Assembly: GCA_016792935.1 (NCBI GenBank)
Contig: JAEUJS010000453.1
Span: 1 to 63,453, forward strand
Length of the DNA stretch: 63,453 nt
Direction: 5' to 3'
Origin: Archangium sp.
GTDB taxonomy: Bacteria; Myxococcota; Myxococcia; Myxococcales; Myxococcaceae
A model generated the notes under the pieces. That model did no database searches. It was not told the DNA's origin and saw only the letters and a list, made by a program, of their open reading frames with translations. Each line of letters starts with the position of its first letter. The first letter of the stretch is position 1. Made by a program: the position numbers and the translations under genes. Below, one piece after another: positions 40,483-49,362 of this stretch.

Positions 40483-41370
40483 CTAGGGGATGAGGCCGAC
40501 GTAGTTGACCGGCTGCCCGGCGCGGAAGTCGCGGAACGCCCCGCCGCCGAGCGCGGCCATGGCGTTGAGTCGCGTCGCGTCGAGGTCGACTTCGACGGTT
40601 GGACACGTGCCGGGGTTGGCGATCATGGGCACGATGCACCCGCCAGCGACGAACGTAACGCCCGCATCGGCAGCGCACGTCGGGAGCGGCTGCGTCGGCT
40701 TGAAGATGTGAACGGTGTGGAGCGTGACGTCCTCGGCGTAGAGCTTCAGGTTGCGAATGCGACGCACCACGTCTCCGCAGAGCAATTCATCGTCTTGATT
40801 GAACGTGGGGCGACCGTCGGTGATGAAGAAGAGGACGTAACGCGCCTTCGGTGGCGTGCCGTTCGTCAGCGCCGACATCGCGTCGAGGTAGACGAGCGTC
40901 CACGCGTCGCCGAGCGCGCGCACCCAGTCGACGCTCTCTCCGCCCGCGTCTGGTGATTGCGGCGAGGTGAAGGTGAGCACGCGCGTGGCGAGGGTCGACT
41001 TCGCCAACGGCGTCAGCGACGGGAGCGGCGTGAATTCCGGCGTGCTCTCGTTGAGCCACCCGGTGGTCGTGCCTGCGAAGGCCATCACGGCGACCGACGT
41101 GTCGGGCGTGACGGGCAGTTGATCGAGCAGCGCGGTCATCGCGGCGACGCGCTCTCCACTCGGGTCGGTGATGGTCGTCGAGCGCGAGGAATCGAAGATG
41201 AAGACCAGCTTCAGCGGAGCGTTGCTGCCGGCGTCGACACCCGCATCCGTCGTCACACCCGCATCGCTGCTCGTGCCCGCGTCGCGGCCGGCGTCTTCGA
41301 GGTCGATGTCGGTGGTGCATGCGGCGAATGCACACATCGACGCCAGCAGGAGCAGCCGGGAGGAGTGCAT
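40483..41370 (-). CDS. VWA-domain lipoprotein
   Basis: 295 residues from ATG 41370, with CTCCTCC on the plus strand giving GGAGGAG close upstream. The signal MHSSRLLLLASMCAFAACTT has lipobox FAAC. Asp-Ala-Gly repeats (DAGRDAGTSSDAGVTTDAG) link it to a von Willebrand A domain beginning LKLVFIFDSSRSTT (MIDAS DxSxS: D-S-S-R-S), with FFITDGRPTF later. Such lipoproteins bind ligands through a divalent metal at the cell surface. It lies between the B12 operon tail (39 bp) and the trypsin-like gene. Confidence 0.85.
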   Translation of the reverse strand: MHSSRLLLLASMCAFAACTTDIDLEDAGRDAGTSSDAGVTTDAGVDAGSNAPLKLVFIFDSSRSTTITDPSGERVAAMTALLDQLPVTPDTSVAVMAFAGTTTGWLNESTPEFTPLPSLTPLAKSTLATRVLTFTSPQSPDAGGESVDWVRALGDAWTLVYLDAMSALTNGTPPKARYVLFFITDGRPTFNQDDELLCGDVVRRIRNLKLYAEDVTLHTVHIFKPTQPLPTCAADAGVTFVAGGCIVPMIANPGTCPTVEVDLDATRLNAMAALGGGAFRDFRAGQPVNYVGLIP

Positions 41371-41409
41371 GGCGCTGTTGTGCCCGAATTGAAGCAAAGC
41401 TTCATCCGC

Positions 41410-42135
41410 TCAGCGGGTGGTCATCGTGAGCGGCGACAGGATGGCGTTGAGCAGCGTGCCTGCCGTCGCCGGAATCGCCTGGTTGCTGCCACGCGTGAGG
41501 AGCGTCTGGATCAACAGTCCGTTCTCTTCGTCGAACTCGAAGTCGGCGTCGTCGATGCGCATCGCGAGGCTTCGCTCGACCGCTTCCCACGCGAGGTCGA
41601 CCACACCGGACAGCGACGCGTGGCGGAGCAGCAGCGGCATGAGGAAGGCCGGAAGCGCGCTGAGCTCCTCCGGGTCGAGCGGTCGTCGGCAGGTCAGCTC
41701 TCCGGCCTCGGTCGAGAGCACGATGGCCTCGCCAGTGACCGACGTCACCTTCGCCGGGCAGCGCGCGAGCATCGGCTCCGGCGCCAGCCCCTTCCACAGC
41801 TCGAGCAGCGGGCGGACGCTCTGCTGGGCGTGCAGCCACGTCTTCCACGGGTCGTGGTGCGCGAGGAGCACCGAGAGGTCCGTGTCTTCATCGACGCGCA
41901 CGAAGCCCTCGGCGAGCAGTTCGTCTTCGCGCACCTGCAGCGCCTTCTCGGCGGCGGCGATTTCGTCGAAGCGAACGACGCGCGGAGAGCGCTGGTGGTG
42001 GCGCACGTAGCGCGCGTCACTCGGCCATTCCTGGAAGGTGCCCTGGCCTCTCTTCTTTCCGACGAAGAGACCGGTCTCGATGCGCCGCACCGCGCACGTG
42101 TGCGGGTTGATCAACACGCTCGTCAGGAGCGCCAC
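41410..42135 (-). CDS. Hypothetical protein, fourth gene of the cobalamin-riboswitch operon
   Basis: 241 residues, GTG start at 42135, one base after the btuF-like stop. No signal peptide or membrane helix, so probably cytoplasmic. N-terminus MALLTSVLINPHTCAVRRIE, then charged and helical segments (VVRFDEIAAAEKALQVREDE; LAHHDPWKTWLHAQQSV). A beta-rich patch (VTSVTGEAIVLSTEAGELTC) and a helical C-terminus follow. No family is recognised. Position alone suggests a link to B12 uptake or simple read-through. Confidence 0.65.
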   Translation of the reverse strand: MALLTSVLINPHTCAVRRIETGLFVGKKRGQGTFQEWPSDARYVRHHQRSPRVVRFDEIAAAEKALQVREDELLAEGFVRVDEDTDLSVLLAHHDPWKTWLHAQQSVRPLLELWKGLAPEPMLARCPAKVTSVTGEAIVLSTEAGELTCRRPLDPEELSALPAFLMPLLLRHASLSGVVDLAWEAVERSLAMRIDDADFEFDEENGLLIQTLLTRGSNQAIPATAGTLLNAILSPLTMTTR

Positions 42136-42136
42136 G

Positions 42137-42988
42137 TCACTTCACCAGCGCACACAACGACGGCAGCGCCTTCGCGAGCGCGGGCCCGGGATGGAGCAGG
42201 TCTTTGGTCGGCACCATCGACCACTTCGAGCGCTTGAGCGGGCCGAGCTTCTCGATGGCGTCTTTGCCGTCCTTCACGTCGGCGGCGTCGATGATGACGT
42301 CGGGCACGAGCTTCACCACGGTCTCGAGCGAGTAGGTCGGGTACGCGCTCGGTGCTTTCTCGGCGGCGTTCTTCGCTCCGCAGTCGGAGACGAGTTGATC
42401 CGCAAAGCTGCCCGGACCCGCGACGACCAACGGTGCCCAGCCGTAGACGAAGAGGACGCGCTTCGGCGTCTTCGTGGCTTCGGCTCTCGCCGTCGCTCGC
42501 GCGGTCGCGAGCTCGTTCACCAGCGCGAGCGCTCTTTCCGAGCGGCCGGTGACGCGCCCCAGCTCGGTCATGGCCAGGCTCACGTCGTCGACCGAGGTGA
42601 GCGGGAGCGCGAGCACCGAGACGCCGAGCCGCGCGAGCGTCTCAACGGGCTTCTGGTTGCTGGGGCCCTTCTGCACGATGACGACTTGCGGCTTGAGGCC
42701 GACGATGGTCTCGACGCTCGGGTCGTTGAAGCCGCCGGCACGCGGGAGCGCCGCGACCTCGGGGAATTCGCAGAACTTGCTGACGCCGATGAGCGAGGAC
42801 TTTGCGTCGAGCGCGAGGACCGTCTCGGTGATGGATGGCGCGAGCGTGATGATGCGCGTCGCGGGGAGTTTCGGTGGTGGACCGAGCCACTCTTGTGCGA
42901 GCGCGGGCGTGCTGATCAGCGCGAGGAGCAGAAGAGCAAGAGGTGCTCCCTCACCCTGGCCCTCTCCTCGAGGGAGAGGGAATTTCAC
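42137..42988 (-). CDS. btuF: BtuF-like periplasmic cobalamin-binding protein
   Basis: 283 residues. GTG 42988 overlaps the stop of the upstream propeller gene (GTGA), which fixes the start. Codons 2-14 (KFPLPRGEGQGEG) come from repeat A and form the signal-peptide n-region before APLALLLLALISTPALA. The mature part is a type III binding protein (Peripla_BP_2): RIITLAPSITETVLALDA, LIGVSKFCEFPE, VETIVGLKPQVVIVQKG and a second lobe ending SLCALVK. BtuF hands vitamin B12 to the BtuCD ABC importer. No btuC or btuD is in the window, so the permease must be encoded elsewhere. Confidence 0.85.
   Translation of the reverse strand: MKFPLPRGEGQGEGAPLALLLLALISTPALAQEWLGPPPKLPATRIITLAPSITETVLALDAKSSLIGVSKFCEFPEVAALPRAGGFNDPSVETIVGLKPQVVIVQKGPSNQKPVETLARLGVSVLALPLTSVDDVSLAMTELGRVTGRSERALALVNELATARATARAEATKTPKRVLFVYGWAPLVVAGPGSFADQLVSDCGAKNAAEKAPSAYPTYSLETVVKLVPDVIIDAADVKDGKDAIEKLGPLKRSKWSMVPTKDLLHPGPALAKALPSLCALVK
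42946..42983. repeat. Dispersed repeat A at the btuF start
   Basis: On the minus strand TTCCCTCTCCCTCGAGGAGA then GGGCCAGGGTGAGGGAG, directly after the overlapping GTG start and AAA codon. It encodes the n-region of the BtuF signal peptide. Confidence 0.7.
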
Positions 42989-44583
42989 CTCGTCACCACG
43001 TCGGCGACGTTCGCCACTCCCGTGGTCGCGCTGACCGGACAAATGTCGAGTGCGTTCGAGATGCCACGCACTTCGCTGATGCCCGCATCGCTCACGTCGA
43101 GAATCGCCACGCGGCCGCCGTTCTGATCAGTCAGCACCACCTGACCGTTCGACACCGCGAACCGGCCCGGCATCATCGGCATGAAGCCCGCGTCGGTCGC
43201 CACGCCCGAGGCGTTGAACTTTCCGCTCAAGACCGCGCCGGAAGAATCGAGCGCGACGACGCCCGCCGCGGTGACCGAGTCGACCGAGAACGTCGGCGAG
43301 TACGCAATCTGTCCACCGCACGAGACGACGAGCTTCTCGCCGACGAAGCCGAGCCACTGCGGGTTCAGGCACTCGTTCGCGCCGAGGTCGTACACCGCGC
43401 TCACCATGTCGTTGGTGGTGTCGACCTTCGCGACGAGGCCCGGACCTTCCGGCGCATAGGTGTCGGCGTTCAAGTTGTTCAGCGCGACGTACACGTCGGT
43501 GCCCTTCGAGGTGATGGCCCACGGACGCGCGGCCGGAGTGCCTCCATCGAACGGCTTCAAGTCGAGGTTCTTCAACGACACGCGGCCGTTCAGCATCGGC
43601 ATCGCGGGATTCGTCACGTCGATCTTCGCGAGCTCCTGTCCCGCATCAGCAGGCCCCGCGCCGAAGCCGCCGTACAGCGGCACCCACAACGTCGAGCCGA
43701 CCTTCGCCACGCCCTGCGGGAAGGTGTTCATGCCGAGCTGCACTTCGGTCACCGTTCCGAGCACCAGCGTTCCATCCACGCCGGCGTCGAGCGTCAACAC
43801 GCCCGCGTCGACACCTTCCTGCAGCACCAGCACCGAGCCCGAGCCGGCGTTCGCGACGTACACGTAGGGACGGTCGACGAGCATCTGCGTGGCGACGGTT
43901 CCAGTGGGGCTGGCGAACTTCGAGACCGCGTACGTGCCGCTCGCGGTGGGCGACGCGGAATAGAGGCGGCGGTCGGTTTGATCAGTCACCAGCACTGCGT
44001 TTCCGAGCCGCGCGAGCGCCGCGGGGTTGCTGCCGAGGTCCGACAGCGGGCCCTTCACGCCCGAGGAAGGGTCGAACCCGATGACCTGACCGCTCCAGTA
44101 GCAGGCCGCGATGGCCGCGTAGTCGCACACGCCCGCGTTGCAGCGCTGGCCTTGCGCGCAGACGACGCCGCACGCTCCGCAGTTCGCGAGGTCGGTCGAG
44201 GTGTTGACGCACGAAGCACCGCAGCGCGTGAGGCCCGAGGTGCACGACGCTCCGCACACGCCGTTGTCGCAGACCTGACCGAGCGCGCACTGGTTGCCGC
44301 AGCGGCCGCAGTTCTTCGCGTCGTAGTCGAGCACCGCGCAGTCGGAGCCACACGCCGTCGTGCCCACGCGGCACGCGCACGTTCCCGAATTGCAGTCCTG
44401 GCCCGCGAAGCAGGCGGTGCCGCACGCTCCACAGTTGCGGCGGTCGGAGTTGGGGTCGATGCAGCCGATGCCACACGGCACCGTGCCCGGCTTGCACACC
44501 ACGCCCGTCGGAGGGCACCCGCTCAACACGCCCGAAGTGGCCAGCAGCAACAGTCCGAATGCGATTCGCTTCATGGGCTTCAT
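42985..44583 (-). CDS. Cys-rich beta-propeller lipoprotein in the B12 operon (BtuG-like candidate)
   Basis: 532 residues from ATG 44583, overlapping the btuB stop (ATGA). MKPMKRIAFGLLLLATSGVL then SGC is a lipobox signal. Residues about 25-155 hold four Cys-rich modules (CGACGTACFAGQDCNSGTC; CGRCGNQCALGQVCDNGVC). The remaining 370 residues form YncE/NHL-like propeller blades (AALARLGNAVLVTDQTDRRL; PYVYVANAGSGSVLVLQEG; RPWAITSKGTDVYVALNNL; FAVSNGQVVLTDQNGGRVAI). In Bacteroides, BtuG is a beta-propeller lipoprotein that caps BtuB and captures B12 at the surface. Operon position, anchor and fold suggest an analogous role here, by inference. Confidence 0.75.
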   Translation of the reverse strand: MKPMKRIAFGLLLLATSGVLSGCPPTGVVCKPGTVPCGIGCIDPNSDRRNCGACGTACFAGQDCNSGTCACRVGTTACGSDCAVLDYDAKNCGRCGNQCALGQVCDNGVCGASCTSGLTRCGASCVNTSTDLANCGACGVVCAQGQRCNAGVCDYAAIAACYWSGQVIGFDPSSGVKGPLSDLGSNPAALARLGNAVLVTDQTDRRLYSASPTASGTYAVSKFASPTGTVATQMLVDRPYVYVANAGSGSVLVLQEGVDAGVLTLDAGVDGTLVLGTVTEVQLGMNTFPQGVAKVGSTLWVPLYGGFGAGPADAGQELAKIDVTNPAMPMLNGRVSLKNLDLKPFDGGTPAARPWAITSKGTDVYVALNNLNADTYAPEGPGLVAKVDTTNDMVSAVYDLGANECLNPQWLGFVGEKLVVSCGGQIAYSPTFSVDSVTAAGVVALDSSGAVLSGKFNASGVATDAGFMPMMPGRFAVSNGQVVLTDQNGGRVAILDVSDAGISEVRGISNALDICPVSATTGVANVADVVTR

Positions 44584-46652
44584 GGTTTCTCCGCGCTCTG
44601 GCCCGGGGACGGTGCCAACGCAAGCTGCTTCTTGTCCTGGGCCTGCCGCTCTTCGCTCGTGGACCTCAGGCCTCGTTCCGGTGCTGCGCGCTGCACGTCC
44701 CACTGCACGCCGAGCGTCACGAAGAACGCGCGCGGCGGGAGCGGGTAGCCATCGAGGTCCTGCGTCTGCACGTCGAGCACGTTCTTGAGCTCGGCGCTGA
44801 GCGTGACGCGCGGCTCTTTCACCCACGCGAAGAGTGGGAGCGCCGTCACGCCGACGTTCACGAACGCGCGGTCGGGGATGCTCAACGTCTCGGTGCGATT
44901 CATGAATTGCGACGACTGGAAGGCGATTTCCGCTCGGGCGCGGAGCCACTCGGGCCCGCCGCTGACGCGCGCGTGGAAGCGGTGCTTCGGGCGGAACGGC
45001 AACGCCTTCAAGTAGTAGCGCGGGTCGTCGCGGAGATTCTGTGTGTCGAGCCACGTGTAGCCGGCGTTCGCTTCGAGCCAGTGGAACGGTCGCGCGGTCG
45101 CGTCGACTTCCACACCACCCACGCGCGCCGCGGAGAAGTTGAACGGTCGCGCGAGATTGGGCGGGTAGTACTCGTAGCTGATCAAATCTTCATACAGCGA
45201 CATGAAGCCGGTCGCGGACACCTCGGCCTTGTCGTGCGTCCATGCCACGCCGACGTCTCCGCTCAACGCGCGCTCGGGCCGCAATTCGGAATTGGGCAGC
45301 AGCGTTCCCTGCACCACGTACAGCTCGGAGAAGGACGGTGGACGGCTCGCTTGTCCGGCGTTCGCGCGAATGGAAAATCCCGCGGGGAGAAACAGCATCG
45401 CGCCGACCCTGGGCGAGATGACGACGAACTTTCCGGCGAGGTCCACGCGCGCGCTGCCGTGAATCGAGAGAGCGCCGTCGAACAACACGAGCTCATCCGC
45501 GAGCATCGCGCCGAGTTTTCCCCACGCGGGGTTGGTGCCGCTCGGCTCGCGCAGGAATTCTCCGCCGCCGGTGACCAGCGCAGTGAGCTCGTTGCTCGAG
45601 CCGATGCGCTGCGTGAAGACGAGCTCGCCTCCGACGCTGCTCTCGAGCTGGTGGTAGCTCGCGCCGAGGTAACTCGCAGCGAACGTGGTGTCGTCGAGGC
45701 GGCCGTACGCGAAGGTGCTCAACGTCCCTCCGCTCTCGAAGCGCGTCGAGGTGCGCAACGACAACGTGCCGCGACCCGAGCCCTGTCGCGAAGTCGGAGA
45801 GGGATTCTGAATCGGCCCCGCGAGTCCGCGCGACTCGGCCATGCCTTCGGCGAGCACGTCGAGCTGCGTGTCTCCGAATCTTTTTCGGAAGCGCGCGAGG
45901 CCTCCGCCCTGGAGCGCGTCGTTGTTTTCTCTCCGCAAGGTCGTGAGCGGATTGCCGGTGATGCTCGGCATGTCGTCGTAGAGGTAGTTGAAGGTGCCTT
46001 CGCTGCGCAGGCCGTGGAGGAGCACGAGTCCATCGCCTCCGAGCAACTGCGTGGCGGCGCCAGCGGAGAGTTGGGTGGTGACGAAGCTGCCTTGCGTCAC
46101 GTCGGCGAAGAGCGACGTGCCGTTGGGCGGTCTTCGCGTGACGAGGTTGATGACGCCTCCCATGGCGCCGGGGCCGTAGCGCGAGCCGCCGCCGCGCAAG
46201 ACTTCGATGCGGTCGAGCGCGGACGTTGGAATGCGCGCGAGATCCATCGCGGCGCCGGGGCCGGTGAGGGGAACTCCGTCGAGCATCACCATCACCGCGT
46301 TCGGTGCTGCGCCGCGGAGTGAGACGGTCTTCCTCTGCCCTGCGCCGCCGGCGTCTTGCAGCACCGAGCCGGGCGTCGTGGTGATGAGCTCGCTGGCGTC
46401 CTTCGCTTCGGCGCGCGCGTGCGTGGCGTCGCGCACGGTGATGGCCGCGCTCGGGTCACGCACGAGCGGAGAGGAGGGCGTCGCTCTTTCCTCTGCGGTC
46501 TCGGGGACCACGACGATGACGTCGCTCTCGATGAGTGGAATGACTCCGCCATCGGCGAGGCGCCAGATGGAATTGTTGGCTCCCTCAGGGCGCGCATCCT
46601 CCACACCGGCGTCGGGCGTCGCCGCAAGAGCGATGAAGAGAAGAGAAAGCAC
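44580..46652 (-). CDS. btuB: BtuB-like TonB-dependent cobalamin receptor
   Basis: 690 residues from GTG 46652, which has GAGGGAG seven bases upstream and gives the signal peptide VLSLLFIALAATPDA; a longer GTG frame at 46694 would run into the riboswitch. The plug domain is clear (VRDATHARAEAKDASELITT; VSLRGAAPNAVMVMLDGVPL; ALDRIEVLRGGGSRYGPGAM GGVINLVTRR). A 22-strand type barrel follows, with ASRPPSFSELY and a C-terminal aromatic strand. A cobalamin riboswitch directly upstream identifies the substrate as B12 or a corrinoid. No TonB-box is obvious. It leads a four-gene operon. Confidence 0.9.
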   Translation of the reverse strand: MLSLLFIALAATPDAGVEDARPEGANNSIWRLADGGVIPLIESDVIVVVPETAEERATPSSPLVRDPSAAITVRDATHARAEAKDASELITTTPGSVLQDAGGAGQRKTVSLRGAAPNAVMVMLDGVPLTGPGAAMDLARIPTSALDRIEVLRGGGSRYGPGAMGGVINLVTRRPPNGTSLFADVTQGSFVTTQLSAGAATQLLGGDGLVLLHGLRSEGTFNYLYDDMPSITGNPLTTLRRENNDALQGGGLARFRKRFGDTQLDVLAEGMAESRGLAGPIQNPSPTSRQGSGRGTLSLRTSTRFESGGTLSTFAYGRLDDTTFAASYLGASYHQLESSVGGELVFTQRIGSSNELTALVTGGGEFLREPSGTNPAWGKLGAMLADELVLFDGALSIHGSARVDLAGKFVVISPRVGAMLFLPAGFSIRANAGQASRPPSFSELYVVQGTLLPNSELRPERALSGDVGVAWTHDKAEVSATGFMSLYEDLISYEYYPPNLARPFNFSAARVGGVEVDATARPFHWLEANAGYTWLDTQNLRDDPRYYLKALPFRPKHRFHARVSGGPEWLRARAEIAFQSSQFMNRTETLSIPDRAFVNVGVTALPLFAWVKEPRVTLSAELKNVLDVQTQDLDGYPLPPRAFFVTLGVQWDVQRAAPERGLRSTSEERQAQDKKQLALAPSPGQSAEKP

Positions 46653-46689
46653 GTCACTCCCTCGTCTCTCTTTTCGCGAAGAGAGAGGG

Positions 46690-46890
46690 ACCACCCGTCA
46701 GGCAGGTTTCCTGGCTTCCGGGCCTTCGACGAGCAGCTCACCCTTCCCAGGACCGAGCGAGGTCCCAGTGGGTACTTCGAGCGCCCGGGCTCCGACTCCT
46801 GCGGAGCTTCCCGGTACACAGTGGCGCGACCGCGCCGGATTTTCACCGGCTTCCCTTACGACCTGACGAGCGCGGCTCTACTCCAGAACC
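46690..46890 (-). promoter_or_regulatory. Cobalamin (B12) riboswitch
   Basis: On the minus strand the conserved blocks occur in order: AAGGGAAGCCGGTGAAAATC then CGGCGCGG, GCCACTGTGTACCGGGAAG, and the B12 box GCCAGGAAACCTGCCTGAC near the 3' end. The element begins about 25 bases after the preceding gene ends and stops just before the btuB ribosome-binding region. Bound adenosyl- or methylcobalamin is expected to turn the operon off. Precise ends are estimated. Confidence 0.95.
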
Positions 46891-46914
46891 GCGTCCGTTG
46901 TCAGTCGACCGGAG

Positions 46915-48537
46915 TCAGTTGATGCCCGGGTCGCACACGCCGTTGTTGCACACCGTCGAGGCGCACTGCGTGCCCATGGTGCACATCGAGCCGACGGGCA
47001 GACCGCAGATGCTGCCGATGCAGACGCCGTTCGCGCAGTCCATGTTGCCGTTGCACGCCGAGCCGTTGGGGAGACCCGCGCCGCCATCGCGACGGTCGGT
47101 CTCGGTGAGCGAGTCGTCGCGGCAGCCGTACACGATGCTCACGCGCGCCGTCGCGTCGTTCGCCACCAGCTGGCACAGACCGCCGTAGAACGTGATGCGC
47201 ACCGTCGCCGGGGAGTAGTCCCAGCCGTTGGCGTGCGCGGTGTCGCGGTTCTGCAGCACGCCGTTCACGTACACGAAGACCTTCGCCGGGTCGGGCGGAG
47301 GCGTCGCCAGCCGGTACTCACACCCCAGCGCTCCCTGGGCGATGGTGTTGAACGCCTGGAGCAACGTCGTCGCGTCGTCGGCCTGGTAGTAGCGCGGCAT
47401 GCCCGGGCGCGGAGTGCCACCCGCCACCGCGATGTCCGACAAGTTGGTCGCGTCGACCTCACCACCGAAGCCGATGACGAAGGTCTTGATGCCGCGCTGC
47501 GCGAGGTTCTGGGTCGCCGCCATCACGCCGTCGCCCTGACACGTCTCGGCGCCGTCGGTGACGAGCATCACGTAGTTGGCGCGCGTCATGTCGACCAGCT
47601 CGGGCACCATGCCGGCCGCGGTGAGCACTCCTCCGATGGGCGTGCGGCCACCGGGCATGTTCATGTCGAGCGTCGAGGCGATTTGGGGAGCGCGCCGGTC
47701 TCCCACGGCCACGCTCACCGGCCCGGGCACGCACTGCAGCGCGTTGCTCGCGCCTTCGGGGAAGAGCATCAGGCCGAACTGAATCTGCGCGTCGTACTGC
47801 ATCGTCACCTGCTTGATGGCCGTGGTGGCGATGACCCATTTGCTCATGCCGCCCATCACGATGGGGTCGTTCATCGAGCCCGACTTGTCGAACGCGATGA
47901 GCATGTTCGAGTTCACCTTCGCCGCCTGGAAGAGCTCGCCACCGCAGTTGCTGCCGCCGTCGGGAGCCGCCGGCTGGCAGGTGCCGTCGCTGCTGCACGT
48001 CGCGCCCGGGTTGCAGCCCGCGGTGCGGCAGTCGTTGACGCACTTGCCGACCGAGTTGCAGAGCTGGCCCGAGCCGCAGTCGGTGTTGGTGCCGCAGCCG
48101 AGGTTGGGAATGCAGCCGCCGGCGTTCGAGCACTTCTCGCCCATGCCGCAGTCTCCCGCGGTGGTGCACTTCGTCGCGCACGTGCCGCTCGAGAGACACA
48201 CCGCGGTGCTGCCGCAGCTCATGGCGTTGGTGCACGACTGCGCGCAGGTGCCGACCGCGGTGCAGGCCTGACCCGTCATGCAGTCGCGATCATCTCCGCA
48301 GCCCGTCTTCGGCACGCAGCCGCCCGAGCTCGAACACTTCTCGTCGGTCTTGCACTCCAGGTCGTCGGCACACTTCGGCGCGCAGATTTGGGTGTCGAGG
48401 CAGGCCAGCGTGTTGAGGCAGTCCATGTTCGACTGACATGGAGCGCCGACGCCTCCGCCGCAGTTGCAGGCGGTGAGCGCCAACGCGGCGAAGATGGACA
48501 GCACATAGAAAGATGAATGAGTCGGAATGGTCCGCAT
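46915..48537 (-). CDS. Cys-rich VWA-domain lipoprotein
   Basis: 540 residues. MRTIPTHSSFYVLSIFAALA then LTACNCGGG gives a lipobox. Residues about 30-190 carry Cys-rich repeats of the CNxxDCxxGxxC type (CGTNTDCGSGQLCNSVGKC). A VWA domain begins at about 205 (SNMLIAFDKSGSMND, perfect MIDAS DxSGS; MLVTDGAETC). The C-terminal 90 residues return to Cys-rich modules. It is probably displayed at the surface as an adhesin or scaffold. The gene lies upstream of the riboswitch, so it is not under B12 control itself. Between its start and the YceI gene are 213 bp of divergent promoter with no recognised motif. Confidence 0.87.
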   Translation of the reverse strand: MRTIPTHSSFYVLSIFAALALTACNCGGGVGAPCQSNMDCLNTLACLDTQICAPKCADDLECKTDEKCSSSGGCVPKTGCGDDRDCMTGQACTAVGTCAQSCTNAMSCGSTAVCLSSGTCATKCTTAGDCGMGEKCSNAGGCIPNLGCGTNTDCGSGQLCNSVGKCVNDCRTAGCNPGATCSSDGTCQPAAPDGGSNCGGELFQAAKVNSNMLIAFDKSGSMNDPIVMGGMSKWVIATTAIKQVTMQYDAQIQFGLMLFPEGASNALQCVPGPVSVAVGDRRAPQIASTLDMNMPGGRTPIGGVLTAAGMVPELVDMTRANYVMLVTDGAETCQGDGVMAATQNLAQRGIKTFVIGFGGEVDATNLSDIAVAGGTPRPGMPRYYQADDATTLLQAFNTIAQGALGCEYRLATPPPDPAKVFVYVNGVLQNRDTAHANGWDYSPATVRITFYGGLCQLVANDATARVSIVYGCRDDSLTETDRRDGGAGLPNGSACNGNMDCANGVCIGSICGLPVGSMCTMGTQCASTVCNNGVCDPGIN

Positions 48538-48750
48538 GGTGTCCTCGAGATTGTCTCGGCCAGGCCATCACGCAGCGCGCCCCTGAGTCCGCGCCGGTTC
48601 GCGAATGTTCGCATGCTCCGCGCGAGAGCGCACGATCGGCCCTTGATGTGGGAGTGCACATACATGTTGCAGCGCAGTGGATTCCCGTCGCGCGATAAGT
48701 CGATCGCCCACTGGAGTGCACAGCGTGGCCGACAGCGCTAGACGAGGGTC

Positions 48751-49362
48751 ATGTTCTCGGCGCTCTGCGTTTCGCTCGTGCTTTCCCAGGCTGGTTGGAC
48801 TCTCGACACTGGCAAGAGCGAGCTGGTGGTGAAGGTATGGAAGACCGGAGCCGCCGCCGGTCTCGCCCACGACCACGTCGTTCGCGCGTCGAAGTTCGAG
48901 GGCACGGTGTCGCTCGAAGACCCCGACCGCGTCGAGACGCTCGCGCTGTCCATCAAGCTCGACGTCGCCTCGCTGGTCCCCGACGAGCCCGACGTGCGCA
49001 AGAAATATGGAGTCGCGAACCCGGGCCCGGCCGAGGCTGATCAGAAGAAGGTGAAGGAGAACATGCTCGGCGAAGACCAGCTCCACGCCGCGAAGTTTCC
49101 TTCCATCGAGTTCGCCACCACGAAGTTCTTCCGCGAAGAGAGCGGCGCGCTCCAGTGCACCGGCAAGCTCACCGTCCATGGTGTCACCAAAGAAGTCGTG
49201 TTTCCCGTCACCGTGAAGACGGGCGACCGCGTGATGGAAGGTGACGCGCGCCTGCGCTTCAAGACCAGCGACTACGGCGTGAAGCCGTACTCAGCGGCGC
49301 TGGGCCTCATCAAGAATCGCGATGAGGTCGAGCTGGTGTTGCACCTCGTCATTTCGCGTTAG
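48751..49362 (+). CDS. YceI-family lipocalin-like protein
   Basis: 203 residues. The short signal MFSALCVSLVLSQA precedes GWTLDTGKSELVVKVWKTGA. The YceI pattern follows: AAGLAHDHVVRASKFEGTVS, LDVASLVPDEPDVRKKYG, LHAAKFPSIEFATTKFF, and GKLTVHGVTKEVVFPVTVK with the final strand pair. YceI proteins are periplasmic barrels that bind polyprenoid-like lipids, and in some bacteria respond to stress. Its 3' end overlaps the convergent kinase gene by 14 bp. The substrate is unknown. Confidence 0.92.
   Translation: MFSALCVSLVLSQAGWTLDTGKSELVVKVWKTGAAAGLAHDHVVRASKFEGTVSLEDPDRVETLALSIKLDVASLVPDEPDVRKKYGVANPGPAEADQKKVKENMLGEDQLHAAKFPSIEFATTKFFREESGALQCTGKLTVHGVTKEVVFPVTVKTGDRVMEGDARLRFKTSDYGVKPYSAALGLIKNRDEVELVLHLVISR

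Noticed and set aside
42943..46322. Long plus-strand frames (42943-44748, 44559-46322) opposite the B12 operon
   Set aside because: Operon overlaps, riboswitch orientation and family motifs all fix coding to the minus strand.
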